The notes under the pieces were generated by a model. The model made no database searches. It worked only from the letters and a program-made list of their open reading frames with translations, and had not been told where the DNA came from. DNA of 64,000 bases from Athripsodes cinereus. Its lineage: Eukaryota > Arthropoda > Insecta > Trichoptera > Leptoceridae. The position numbers and the translations under genes are program-made. The DNA lies in the NCBI GenBank assembly GCA_947579605.1, contig OX388307.1, positions 34,077,237-34,141,236 on the forward strand. Reading direction: 5' to 3'. This document shows positions 10,801 through 25,800 of this stretch, in pieces; position 1 is the stretch's first letter, and each line of letters starts with the position of its first letter.

Positions 10801-13800
10801 TATTTCTATTGCAAATAATATGATATTGTAAAACTCTAAATATAATCGACCAGCTAAATTATTATTTGACCGGCATAATGATTATTTGTCCAGCAAAATA
10901 AATAAATGAGCAGCAAACCGTGAGCTTATTTTAATTAAACTTGTGAAAGCTTAATTTTAAATCTTGTTCAAATAATAAATATTTGTATGTAGCATCTTTT
11001 CATGTGATTTTATATGTAGCATCTGAATGAACGACTCTAGCGTTTTTCGACATTTCAGTTAGATATTTCGTTAATATAGCAAAGCGGAAACTGGCATTAT
11101 TTTCGTAGTCATCATTAATTTGGTAAGAAATCACAAAAACTTCATGTGGATCCGAAGGTAAATCGGTGTGTGAAAAATATTGTTTATCTAATATTTTCTG
11201 CCGGTCAAATAATAATTCTGCTATCAGTTATTTTAGAAGGATTAACTATGTAACAGTTACGAGACATTTTGAATGTTTTTTAAATATTCTACAATGCACA
11301 TCCGTTACTTGATTTTTTAAAATCGCGATCGATTTCGGTAAACCTTTACCATTGACGAGCAAGATAATACTCGCCTAATAATTAATAACTAATAGTATTA
11401 TCTCGCTCGTCAATGGTAAAGGTTTACCGAAATCGATCGCGATTTTAAAAAATCAAGTAACGGATGTGCATTGTAGAATATTTAAAAAACATTCAAAATA
11501 ATTCTGCTGCTCAAATAATAATTGTGCTGCTCAAATAACAATTCTGCTGGTCAATTAATTATTTTGTTGTGAGAGTATTTCTTAAGCTGTTAATATTTTT
11601 AAATTTCCCGATATAACCAATAAGTTTGTTTGTAAAACACGTGTTGCGCTTATTTTTTATTTATTGACGATGAAAACATTGTTTGCTGTGCAAATGACTT
11701 AAATGTTGATTTTTTCTTGCCGAACGAATGGATTAATAACCGTACAAATAATTAGTTCCCATAATAAACTTACAGTGCAGTGTACGAAAACAAAAAAGTT
11801 TTAGGTATCTACCAAGCTTATTCTCCTGCTTTATTAAGTTTAAAGCTCACCCTGCAACCTTCGAAATGGAATAGGTCTCTAAATATTTCCTATAAATTTT
11901 AGAGGATTCTGTGAATTGCAGGTATTCGTAAAACATTATTTATACCTAAGGCATTAATCAACTTTTTCAATGAGTGTAATTGCGGCTCATAATGCCAGAA
12001 TACGAACCACATTGTGAAATATCCTCGTTTGCTTCCGGGGACCTACATACATAAAGTGACAATTGATTGATGCAGACTTGAGAAATTTACCATTGAATCT
12101 ATAGGGCCAGAGTGCTAAATGCATTTAAAAAAACATTTTCAATCACCGATGAAGTGTGACCCTAATTGCACTCGCTCTCAACCGAAGTCATATCCTTGGA
12201 GGTCCACTGCTGGACTCTGAGAAGGTGAGGCTTCTCACACCAAGACAAATAGTGAGCTACATGACGCACCTTGAGAGTGAGATATGACACAGAAGGATGT
12301 CACAATAGATCTATTATGGTCGCGGTGAAGCAAGGGATGCAAGGTCCCTTGACCTTTATTAGAAAAAAATGTGACCCTAATTATTCTCAAAATCTTATAT
12401 TTCTACTTATGTCTCTAGTTCTAAATGTCTCAAACGTGATGTGTTAAGAATATCTGCCTTACAAAAAAGAGTGGGAGACAATAATATTCTTTACAGGAGA
12501 CCCTACAGGATAAATATAATTGCAAATATTATAAAATTGAAAATATTTTTCACATTCCTCTTATTAATTTTGACGGCTCATTGCATTAAGCATAATATGC
12601 TTCTAGAATAATATCTACCTAACTAACTAGGTTTATATTTTTATACGAAGTTAATTTAAACTATGTAGGTACCTTATCTTATTTTAAAACATAATATTTA
12701 CATACACAACATGTTTCTGCATAATTATTACAATATCAATATGCTGATAATATTATTTAGTTTTAACGATGAAATAATTTTAACGAATTATCCGAGTTAA
12801 TTTCTATTTAGTATACTCTTACGATAACCAATATACGGTGAAGATGGTAAGTATCGGTAAAAATTGAACCAGGAATCTCACAATTAAAAATCCGACACTT
12901 CAATTACTTAGTTTAACTTAATTAATGTGGTTAACAGACTCTGTCAAAAGACTTGTGTTGCCGCGTAGAGGAGGTCTGGATAACTATGCTGACCTTGCCT
13001 TCTGTTAGGCTGGTCCGTTGCTGTGGAACAAAATACCCTATGATTTGCGAACTCTAGAGAGTGTGGAGGTGTTCAAGGCAGGGTTCAAGAGCCTATTGTT
13101 CATGAGGTGCTATGATTCTTGAATTGGCCCTTGCGGTGGTTTCTCCCCACAACGGCGCACCTTAAAGAAAGTCTAGTTATTATTATAAATTTTATGTGAG
13201 TTTCTAATTCTAACGACAGAATCGATAATTTGATTAGCAAATGGGGATTTCATAATTTTACTTCTTGAGGTGGTCGATAGCTTGATGGTAGAGTCCGGGG
13301 CTTTCAATCGAGAGACCCAGGCTCAATTCCACTCGCTGCTGACTTACTCTATATTCACGAGACAAACATATCGTTTACTATCAGAGTGTCTGGGGTGTAT
13401 TTGGAATTATTTCAAATCCTGATTCATATTTTTTAAATTTATCTTATTTCCATTTTATAATCTTTCTGTTGTGCCTGTAAGCGTATAATTGTGAATAAAT
13501 AAATCTTCTTTACTTTCCAGAACTCCCCCCGATGATGAATACTGCTTATCACTGGAAAATGGAGACAGTTATACTCAATCTGAATTCCTGAATCGTCTAG
13601 TACATCCTTGCCGATATGACAAGCTCCTGAGGCCAGGATCAGATCAGCCACTTAATGTGTCTGCGAGGGCTTATGTTTACTTCATGCAGGCTTCAGAAAC
13701 ACACGACATGGTAAGCAAAACATTCTTTTTTCTCCAGATACATCAATGTCTCTTTATAAGTATATTTTATTATTCTCATGTTTATCTATTACTTGTTTAT

Positions 13801-16800
13801 CTATTACTACTACTTTACTCTCACGGAACATTCCACAAGTTGGGGAGCCAGTAGACCAGGTGCATGTATTAAACATGCAAGCTCCATGCCAAGAAATAAC
13901 TTGGATATTCAGGATATTCGACTATATCTCACTCCTTTAAAATTATTTTAAAACATTAATGTTGTTGACCGAAGGTACTTATTGGAAGTCCATTTCAAGA
14001 TAATTGAAAAAAACACAATATGTAGTTAACTTCCAAATGACTTTATTAACTTCGCGTACTAGTATTCGGAGACTCTCGTGTCCATCATCATCATCATCAT
14101 CAACACGGGTTTCTCCCAACGTTCTTTTGTTCAAATCCTATAAATACTGTTTGTCTCTGTATCTTATTTCACTTTTTTACTAATCGCCTGATGATGGAGA
14201 CGAGAGTCTCCGAATACTAGTACGCGAAGTTAGTAAAGTTATTTGGAAGTTAACTACATATTGTGTTTTTTTTTAATTATTTTAGTTTGGTTAGTCAAAT
14301 GATGGTTTATTCTCAAAAGTTCGAGCCTAGAATTTGTTTTTGCTCCATGGATTCTACGACAAAGAATAGGTTTCCCATTTCTTGATTACTTCATGGAGAT
14401 TGTTTACTGACTATCCCACTTGTGCAAGATTCCGTGATGATTTCTATATTAATCTCTTTACCAAGTTATGTAAAGTTTTAAATCAAGGTGGAGTTGCCTT
14501 TTCTAAGCCTTATATGATAGTTTCGTGTGTTTAATTTACATACATATGTGATCTCATAGGTACAATGGTTAATAGTAAAAATAACATCGATAAACTTATG
14601 TCAAGCCAGAATCTTGATGGCTTTTTTATAGGCACTAAATAAAAATCTGATCTAAGGCTTAATCCAAGGAATTTAGTCACTATTTTGGCACTTTGTGATA
14701 AATTCCACTGAATGGCAACAAAATCATGTACAAATATAATTTACTTATTCCAATTTATTAATTTAATATATCCACGGTGTGAGCCTCTAACATTTTATAC
14801 AATGCACAAAAAACAAATCAAAATTCTTATTCAAACAAGTTAGAGCAAGACTTGAACAACAATTTACGAAGAATGAAATATATACAGGAATCAAATTATG
14901 TCATTCATAAAATACTTACATTACTTTCCTTTTCGTGTGGGTTGGTGTGTTGGTAAATCTTCTCCTGTTTAGGCAGCTTCGTATCCTCTAAACCAGCGAT
15001 GCACAAACCGCGGCCCTCGGTCGGTAAATCTGCGTCTGTAAAAGTACCGGATACTTAATAATTCGAGTAGATTCTTTAAGAAAACTATGGAGTTTTTTTT
15101 TAAATATGTCAAATTCCTATACCATTTTGGAAATTCGGCGACGGGGGGGGGGTAGAAATTCAAACACGTAACATTTTTAGTATCCGGTATTGACAAAACA
15201 ATACCCGGTACATTGTAGAAAAAGGTACCTACTGCTAGAAAATATTTTTTTAAGAAAACCGAGGAGTTTTTGAAATATTTCAAATTCCTATATCATTTTG
15301 AAAATTCGGTGATGGGGGGGGGGGTAGAAATTGTAATGTGTGAGCAATTCTACAAATTAAAACTTTGAGTACTAATTTTCTTATAGCGGCCCGTCATTGG
15401 CTCATAATCTTCCCGAATGGCCCCTGTTCCCTATAAGTAAGTCTTGGCTCTATCGCTGATAGCCAGTTCACCGCCTCCGGTCTTTTTTGAGATGGTATTC
15501 CTGCACTATGTGTCTCACCATTTGCACATCTCAAAATTCACAATCAGGGGTATCTCTTTTTATGCACCTCCAGAGCAAGTAGTTACAGCATCCATGTTCT
15601 GTCCTCACTCATAAAATAATAATAGCTTATAAATTATAAATTACAATAAAAGCTGAATAATCTATCATAATTAAACTAAAATTGAAAAAGAAAGTTAAAA
15701 TTTTCCACAAAAAAAAATAGTACAATTATTCATTGTGTTGGTATATTTTTATCAATATAGATCCAAGGGTACTTGTATTATTATACACTATGAATATTCA
15801 TCAAGGTAAAATAAATTGTTGTGATAAATACAATTAAATAATATTTTAAAAAAAATACTGTCGCGTTATCATCAATTTCATTAAACTCTTACGTTATACT
15901 AAATATGATATAACATAAACACCACATAGCTTTAATTCTTACCTTTTTTAATATATCGACTAATCAGTTCCATAATTCAACAAGTAGAAATCCTATCCTA
16001 TCCTATCCTATACCCTCAAGCCATGTCCCAGGAGGGGTAGGCAGAGAGAACGGAACGCCATATAGATCTATCCTTACACACTTCTTTCGCTTCCTCTACA
16101 TTCATCCAGTTTCTCATATATGCACGCCAATTTCTCTTACTCAACACGCGTCCGTCCTTAAGAATTTGGTCCACGTGATCAAACCACGTAGTTCTTGGAC
16201 GTCCGCGCTTCCTCACACCCCTTCTTTCAGATAAATACATCCTCTTCGTCATCCTTTCAGATTGCATTCGCTCAACATGTCCAAACCATCTCAACTTGTT
16301 TACATGCATTCTGTCCAAAACACTCCTCTCACATCCGCTCATTCTCCTGATATCCTCATTCTTCACTCTATCTCGCAACGTTTTACCAACCATTCTTCTC
16401 AGTGAACGCATCTCCACAGCATTTATTCCACTCTCATCCTTTTTCAACCACGTCCAAGTTTCACTTGCATACATGAGTGTCGGTACCAGAATGGTATTGT
16501 GCACCAGCATTTTTGCCATGTTCGACACATTGCTATTGCTAACAATCCAGCACCGGCGACTTTTCTTCTTTCGATGTCCTTATCAAATCTTACATCCCTC
16601 GCAAACAGACTTTCCAAGTAGAAATGTCTTACATTCGAAAAATCGGCATTTTTGTAATTTTGCTATATTTATATGATACTTTACAAACACAACAGAACGT
16701 GAAATAAACTTTATAATTATCGCACTATGTATTAGAAACATTATGTTGTCTTTGTTCCGTTCAATGGTTAAAGAATTCGAAATATTCACATGGTGTGGAA

Positions 16801-19800
16801 TAGGGAACTTGCACTCGAGAGGAATATTTTGTGAAATGCATTAATTAGGTAGAAAAAAGGTTATTTATCGATTATACTTTAATTAAAACTCAAAAATAAA
16901 TATTTTTCATTTATTATTTTAATAAATAAAATCACGATTTTTCGCCCGCTGTTTGAACGCCATATTGCTGGCTATTGCATTTGTGACGTCACATGTCCTG
17001 AGTGATGTTTTGTTGTTTATCGTTATGTATGGGATTAATAATCGCTTGGTATTTGAGTCCGGTTTTTAACATTTTCGAAGTAGGTAAATATATCTTGGAT
17101 TGATACAAAATGTTTCCAAAAAGATCATACAAATATTGTGTAGTCCAAGGTGTACAAATATAACTTATACGACACCGAATAAATTATTTCTACGTATGCC
17201 GATATTGTTAGCTGCATACATGTAAGTTCAGCGACTTCGACAGCTTTCCATATCTATCGTCCAATGACAAAACAAACAAAATCATTCGCAGTATCAATTA
17301 TTGTTATTAGGTAATGAACACATCTATTAAGTAGTGGATGCTTATGGTGTCGACATTTGTTACTATATCCTTAAAATACTATCTGATTTACGATAAAAAT
17401 CTTTTGGTTTTGACACAATGGCAAAAGTTTTCGAGTGTCCTGTAAAAGGCAGGTGTTCGAAAAAATTAAGACATTTTACATCTTAAATTCAGCGATGAGG
17501 TTTGCCACCCATCCTGAATGTCTTGATTTTATATTGGCACGAAGAGGACAGTTTGCATGTTTCTTACATGCAGCTGGTCTGCTGGCTACCCCATTTGTGG
17601 GATATGCCGTGATGGTATAGTAGTAGTAGTAGTACAATGGCTGTCAGAAACTCACTCGGTGTGGATATATTTGTAGATGATCGATGACTCAATTCAGCAC
17701 AAGTTATAAATTTAACTTCTGTGCTTTAACTTCAGCCAACTTTGATTTTTTCCAATAACATTGGACACATTTTTTAGCAGGATCTTCACTCCGACCATGC
17801 ACCCAGTACAGAAAAGTAATGGCGTATTTAGAACCTGTAATCACTAATCAGACCTAAAAATGATGGAAAATTGATAATAATTGCCGTTGAATATATGCAA
17901 TTATTACACAATGTTGTATTGCATTTACAAATTAGTAATAACATTATAAGACAAAGTTATAGCGCCTACCGGCGGGCTTATTATTATATGAATGATAAAT
18001 ATCCGATCGCCCCTTGAGAAAATAGTTTTCCATCATTATAACTAAATGAAAAAGTAGGAACTAATGTATGTTTATACGTAAAAATTTAATCATATTGAAG
18101 TTTTTGGCAAAATAAGCGTTCAAACCCAAACCACAACAGTAAATAACCTCGTCAAACTAATAGATATATTCTACGAAATGTACTAAGCATCTGTAGATAG
18201 AGAGATCGAAGGGACGTATGAAGTCATCAAAATGGCGCTTTCGGATGTGGTGTTTTCGCGGAAATTCAAAAATCGAAATTTCAAAATGCTATAAAACAGA
18301 AATTAAGCAACGTATCGAAAAAAAAAATTACTGATATGTGTTACTAATTACTTTATTTATGACAAGCGTATGTAACCCGGCATCGCTCGGGTTTAATTAA
18401 ATAGAAAACCTTGCAAATACATTTACGTGGATAAAAGAAGTAAAAAGCTCCTCCCAATGAGAAAACTTAATTTTTGACTCCCTACATGCCCATAGCTTAG
18501 TAACAATAAATAGGTAGGTACCTACATCATAAAAAGCATTGCAAATCTCTAAATGAAAAATCTTGAAGTTTGATACCTCACATGCCCATATTTAGGTAAA
18601 AAAAATAGGTAGGTACCTACATCGAAAAAAGTGCTGAAAAACTCTTCCCAATGAAAAATCATGAAGTTTGATACCTCACATGCCCATACTTAGGTAAAAA
18701 AAATAGGTAGGTACCTACATCGAAAAAAGTGCTGAAAAACTCTTCCCAATGAAAAATCATGAAGTTTGATACCTCACATGCCCATACTTAGGTAAAAAAA
18801 ATAGGTAGGTACCTACATCGAAAAAAGTGCTGAAAAACTCTTCCCAATGAAAAATCATGAAGTTTGATACCTCACATGCCCATATTTAGTTAAAAAAAAT
18901 AGGTAGGTGCCAACATCGAAAAAAGTGCTAAAAACCTATTCCCATTGAAAAATCTTGAAGTTTGACACCTCAGATGTTCACATTTATGTAAAAAAATAAT
19001 AAGTAGGCACCTACATGGAAAAAAAAATACTAACAACCTCGTCCCGATGAAAAAGCTTGAAGTTAAGAAATTCCACATATTGGTAGGTACCTACATGGAA
19101 AAAGTGCTAAAAACCTCTTCCAAATGAAAAATATGTGAGCTCGACACCTCGAAAGCTCATATTTTATTTAGAAAAATAGGCGGGTACCTACGTGCAAAAA
19201 CTACTAAAAACCTCATCTTAATGTAAAAACTCGAAGATTGTCATCCCAAATTTCTATAAGAAAAAAAGGGTAAACATCCCTTTTCGTGAAAAAATTGTAG
19301 TCACATTAATGTTAAAATATTATAATTGTCCACATTCGAATTTGTATTTTTGGTTTGCAGTGCATAAACGGGTATTTGCTATGAAATTAAAAAAAGTCAA
19401 GAATAAATTGTCATATAAGTATTTACTCTTTATTCCCAAAAAACCTTAAAAATGGATTATCTGCATCCTTCAATATTTCAGAATATTTTACTATCAAATA
19501 TTTCATAATTTATGTAAAAAATATTAGGTGAAAATAAATAGGTTCCCACTCATTGAAAATCATTTAACATTGTTTATGGATTTTATAGGTAAAACTATTA
19601 TTATTCTACAGTATAGTTTTCTATGGTTTCATAATGTCTTCCATTATGAAAATAGCCCAATATGTCAAAAATATGCAATTTTTATTCACGTAATTCAAGA
19701 GCTTTTCTCATTAGCAAACACGATATTTTATTACGAAAATAAACCCTAAATATTTAGTTTCAGAATTGTTGTATTAATTGTTACATCCATTTTGATATTA

Positions 19801-22800
19801 ATTCAATACAATGAAAAATGTATGACTGTGAATATTGCTATTTACTAAATCTTGCATTAATTTTACATACATTTTGTTGCTAATTTTGTGACATGGTCGC
19901 ATTAAAATTAAAATATCTTTATCAATACGTAAGATATTTAAAATGTTTTTAGCCTTAAACCTGCCCAGAAGATGAGACCTTGTATAGAGTGTATTATTTT
20001 ACTTCGGTCTTTCCTAATTTCTGAGTCCATTAAGGACATACGTACATACATACATACATACATACATACATACATACGAACGGACTCAAATATTTATGTG
20101 TGGATTCTAAAGAATAAAAAAAATATGTGCAAGTTCCCTATTGAAAATAGGTTAAATAGTTTTTTCTCATTAAATAAATATTCAATATATTATATTATAA
20201 AGGGAACCGTCTATTTTTTTTAGTACAGTTGATTATAAGCATTACCAATAAAATCAATATTTTCGAAAATTTCGACTTGTTTAGTAATGGAACTGGACGA
20301 TCGTTATTATATTATTCAGATGTTAATTTACACAAATTCATGTTTTTTATTTGGTTTTTGATGACTTTTTATCACATATACACGAAAGCGTTAACTTAAA
20401 ATTTTTGTCTAACACAGCCATTGTTTTATTTATTTATTTTATTTATTTATTTTATTCTTTACTGTACATTGGTTACAATATTACATAGTGAAATAGTGGC
20501 ATAAAAATAACAATTATAAATTCAATGTACAGAGGGCGAGTTTATCGCTAAAATGCGATGTCTTCCAACTAACCCTTATTTCTAATTTTTATCGCCCTTG
20601 ATGTCCTTTCATGAGCGCCGTTTACTCATAACATGACCTCAAGGGCGCCATTTTATGCAGGTATCTATCGTCCTAATAAAATTATGCCTTATATTAAAAA
20701 TGTATTCGGTGTGCTAACAATGTTTAAAAAAAACTTGCATATTGATAATAATGTTCTCAAGAGGTTTATTTTATTTTTTGATTTGCTTATTGTTTGATTG
20801 CTGAGTTTAAGAATTATGTATGTACCTTTTTATGTAGATATATATATATATATATATATTTGTAGAGAAAACCAAATATACAATAAAAATATTTTATTGT
20901 AGGTAAAGGCTATTATCATTGTGCTAGATTTTATTACAAAACAGAATTGTAAATCATCAACCTTCTTATCTGCAACGTCTCAAGTTTGTGTAGTTTGACA
21001 AAAAATTACAATGCGTCTTAGTAAAATATATAGCCCTTATTTGAATAAGTGTAGCCACAAACTATATTACTGAAAAATTTCTTGCATTAAATTTAATAAT
21101 CTGAAAATATTTGTGATTCGTAAAAAAAACTACTCGTTGATACATTACAAACGTGAACAAGTAAATAGGAAATATTATTTTAAAAAGAAAAAATTCTAGA
21201 ATATGTTTTATTTTCTCTGCTTCTTAGTATTGTAAATCATTGATCTGTTGCTCTTGAAGTTATTCCTTCTAATGATGCTGATTTTCAACAATCCTACTTC
21301 CGTCTTTTTGGTGGTCTTCCTTGTGAACATAAGCCACCTATGGTCTCTCTAGAATTAACTCCTTTTCCTACTCCATCGCACGATGTTCTCCTTGTTACAT
21401 ATTCTTTTAATGTCAGTGATTCATATCATGTCTTTGTGAGATTTAACATCAATAAGATTAGAGGTTTTTGTTTCCTATGTATTCCAATTCCAAAACTCCT
21501 GGATCCTAATGTATGCATATGTTCTTGTTTCAACGTTATAGGTTATATATGCCTAATATATGTTTAGATAGAATATTCTTAAGTATCTAAATAAAATTCA
21601 AGGAATTACATACACCAGTTTTACTTAATCTATTTGTTAAGAGTTTTGTTCTGTTATGTTAATGTCAAACTAAATCTAATACAGAGATGGTGCTAAAACA
21701 ACATAGCTGAACATTTTCAATACCTCCGCAGTTTCCAAGATCCTTAAGAGAAGTAAGAGTTTATGGAGTAAGAGAAAATTTAAAAGTAAAAATAATCATT
21801 GTTTTTTTCAGTACTTCAACGTCCACTTCTTGCTTCAATTAAGATTCAACGATCCAAGATTAAACTACTCGACTCTGTCTCCAAGACGAAGAGTGATAAT
21901 TGGAGAAGAGTTATTATTTTCTGCCATCTGGACTCCACACGTCTTCCTCTCCAATGAGCAAAAATCCATGATCATGGGTACAGATAAGAAGGATGTCCTC
22001 TTGTCCATCAATCCTGAAGGAACAGTTTTGTTCAGCAGGAGATTCCAGGCGACTGTCTATTGCTGGATGAACTTACAAAAGTTCCCCTTTGATGAACAAG
22101 TCTGCTCAATCAATTTTGAAAGCTGTAAGTGTTTTTATTTTATTTAAATAGGTACCTTAAGCTTTAAACTCGTTTCAAATGTTTTTTCGTATAAATTTTT
22201 TTTTCTCCATAAAAAATTGACGATTTTTTTTACAAAATAACTGAAGGCAATACTTTGTTAATTATAACTAAAATATATATCAACATATCGATGTAATTTA
22301 ACAATCAAATCGGCTCACGCAGTGTATGATGATCTGAAACATCATATTCTTGCTCTCTTCTATGCATATTTAAATGTGTAATAAAAAAAGAGATGAAATA
22401 AAGTAGAGAAAAAAGAGGTCAATACCCAGTTGAGCACGGACACGAGCTCAAGAAAGAAAGATTGTGTTTTCAAAAAGTATTCACATAGATTTTTGTCTGT
22501 AAGATTTTAAATCAAAACGGTATGGTATTGGGAAACACTTCGCTATTATATAATAGACGTTTATTTTTCTTATCAAATTCAACTCTTTTTATTCTATATA
22601 TTGAATAAATAAATAAATTATATTGAAGTCGATTAGTTATTTTTTCTACGTACATAGTCAAATGATAATAAGTCACACGGTCTTATGAGGAATAATATAG
22701 TTTTATTGACTTTCTTACTGTCGTAATAGGAGTTTTGTAAATAATCAGCCACCACTATGGTACATGTGAATTTTATCTCAAATTATCATTATGCAAACAC

Positions 22801-25800
22801 GCGCATTTTCCGGTTCCAGCATACTGAACATTCATGTAAATATCAAGTTTCATTTCGTGAAAAACATCTAGCATTTTTTTGAGAATAACTGTTAAAACTA
22901 ATTTATACAAAACCATGAGTTAGGTACAGAACTATAGAATGACCCCGAATTTTTCAAAACACATTCTTTTTTAAGAGATCTAGGTATTTGATACGAAGAG
23001 AAATCAATAATTTGATTTTTATTTTGAATATTATTAATCCTTCATTACCTAATTGTATGTTATATTTTTATGCAGCAATCCTCGATACAGGGCAACCTAG
23101 TGAGGCTGCTGCAACATAATTGTAGACGTATTGGTGATGTATTGTCTCTGCTTTTGTATGTATGTATATTGATTGAGTAAAGTATTATTGATATAAAGAG
23201 AAATCAATTTGATATGAAGTGGTCTGTATTAGTGATGTAACGAGTGTGTAATTTTGGATATTCGCGAATGCGAATGCGAATATGACATTTGACACCAGCA
23301 ACCTTAGTTGCTGTTTTGAGGTATTGTTTATGATTGAATAAATTGAAATTGAATAAATTGAAAAAAAAAAAAAATTAATTGAATATTTGTTGCCGACATT
23401 CGCGAATGCGATTAGAATAACATTAAGAGTTCATTTTATGCTCTCGAGAGGAACATTGAAGGGTGTTCAGATAGGATTGGATATTTTTCTCTTCATTCAT
23501 ATGAGCATCGTGATCTTAAGATATATTGTTAATCTAATACTGAATTTTGATTTCCAGGGATGTACAATGCAAATGAAGTTCTACTGTTTTGGGAAACAGA
23601 CTCTCCGGTGACACTTGCTCCTGAATTGCATCTTTCAGAGTTTTCAGTTACGGAACAGTGGGTCAATGAATCATTAGTGCAAGCTAATTGGAATAACCCT
23701 AGACATGGTGGATTCAGTAAGTTATTATCTCAAAATGATATTGAATATGTCACTATTTATTAATCTTATATCCCTTCATTTTAATCTTTAAATATTTAGT
23801 TTGTTTGACGAAAACATTAGAGTTTTAAAAAACTATACTGTGAAAATTTTAGCAATGTGTTTTTTTTACATAAATTAAAAATAATTTGTAATAGAAAATT
23901 TAACTAAGTAAATTCAGGAACACATATACCTACTGCCAATTTGATGCAGTTGTAATAGATATTGCAAGATATTATATCTTTTTTTCTATTATAGGCTCAT
24001 GAAATTGCTGAGGTTAAGTTTATCGGAAAACAATTTACAGTCAAATGTAAATTTATTTTTTGAATATATTTTTTATTTTATAGTTGGCAACTACAGTTCT
24101 TTGATCTTCCACTTCCGTATCCACAGAGAGATTGGATATTACATGTTAGAATACTTCATTCCGTCTCAGATGATTGTCGCCTGTTCTTGGGTCTCATTCT
24201 GGCTGCATCCAGATGCTGCGCCTCCTAGAGTTACTCTTGGTAAGACCACTGCTTGACAAAGTACTTTTTTTTATAATGCTTAAGTTACAATTACAATTTG
24301 TTTAATATTATCGCAATGAAACGGTTTTTAGTTCGTGATCCCTAAGCCTAAAAGTAAGAACATACTCATTTTTTGAGATCAGCAGGGTTGCTTCATTCTT
24401 CTTTCTTTTTTTCCGGCAAGGCACCCGACATCGTGTGAATTATGAAAGTAGGGTTGCTTTTGACACGATCTTAATCTTGTCTTTATCTTACATCTACGAT
24501 GCGCGAAGTGACTATATGGTAAAATAATCGTGCGATAAATTCCACATAACGAGTCCGATACATAGAAAATGTCATTCAGCTTTTTGGTTTTTTTTTGGTC
24601 TTCTTTAAAATCTTGATAAATGCAAAGAGAAAGCTTTTTAAATCACCAATGATATTTAATATCGGTATTTTAAAGACTTTAACAGCAAATTCTTATGGAA
24701 ACACATCGAAAGCTATCATATCTAGTAGGATTTAGTGTATTATGATAATTGCGTTTCCCTACAATTTTTTATTCGGTCAATTGTGCATATTTTGATATTT
24801 CTTAAGAACAAAATACACAAGCAAAGGGAAAACTTTAGATCATAAAATAATTACGTACATTGAATGAGTCATTTAATCTGGTCATCAAATAAACTTATCT
24901 TAAATCGTGATTATAATTATAATAATGATATGACTCACAGCAATAACTATTAAATATTTTTTTCTTTCTAGGAACCAGCACTATGTTGTCATTCATAACC
25001 TTAGCCGCAAACCAAGGCAAAACCATAACCAAAGTATCATACATCAAAGTTAGTGAAGTTTGGTTCCTTGGTTGTACTGGATTCATCTTTGGATCACTTG
25101 TGGAATTCGCATTTGTGAACATCATTTGGAGAAGAAAGTAAGTTCATCTTTTATTTATTAATTTAAGAAAAAATCATGAGATTTCCTGCTAAAAAATTAA
25201 TCATATTTTGACAATTTTCAGAAAAGTTGTTGTACTCAAGGAAGTAAACAGCAAAAACATTTTGAAGGGTACCCTGACTCCACGTCTCGCCAGAAAAGAA
25301 TTTGCGGAAAGTCAAAACAATCAATCAATTACTACAAGTTTGGATAGTGGATTGGATAGAAATCCAAGACCTCCCGCGAACAATAATTCAAACAATTTCC
25401 TCTCTGTGCATGTGAGTCGCACAAAATATTAATATTTTATTTTCTAAAGCATTTCATAGTGTTAAAGAAGATACTTATTTAATGACAAAAAGATACAAAT
25501 GAGCTCAGTTATTAGGTAAAAGGTTACAATTTTAGCTAACCAATGTTTTGGGTTTATTTTACTACTCGTATCTTAAGATTACGCATTTTAACTCAATAAA
25601 TTAGTAACCAAATTTATACAGTATATAAATTAATAATTATTTTACAGGGTTCCACACCAGCTATCAATATTCCATCCATTTCAACAGATGACATCACCGA
25701 AGAAAACAACCAAGAAGGAAATGCTCAGGGACATTCATGGACCACCATGACCCCGCAACAAATTTCAAACTGGATCGACAAGAAATCTAGATTAGGTTTT

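Noticed and set aside
14970..15480. hAT-like element bounded by CAGCGATGCACAAACC and CTCTATCGCTG
   Set aside because: Only the first seven bases of the ends pair and no 8-bp duplication is present.
16296..16676. 126-codon + strand ORF
   Set aside because: Antisense shadow of the RTE at 16.0-16.6 kb; it also runs across the insertion border.
21340..21567. 75-codon + strand ORF in intron 2
   Set aside because: Opposite strand matches the RTE fragment at 42.3 kb; the frame is incidental.
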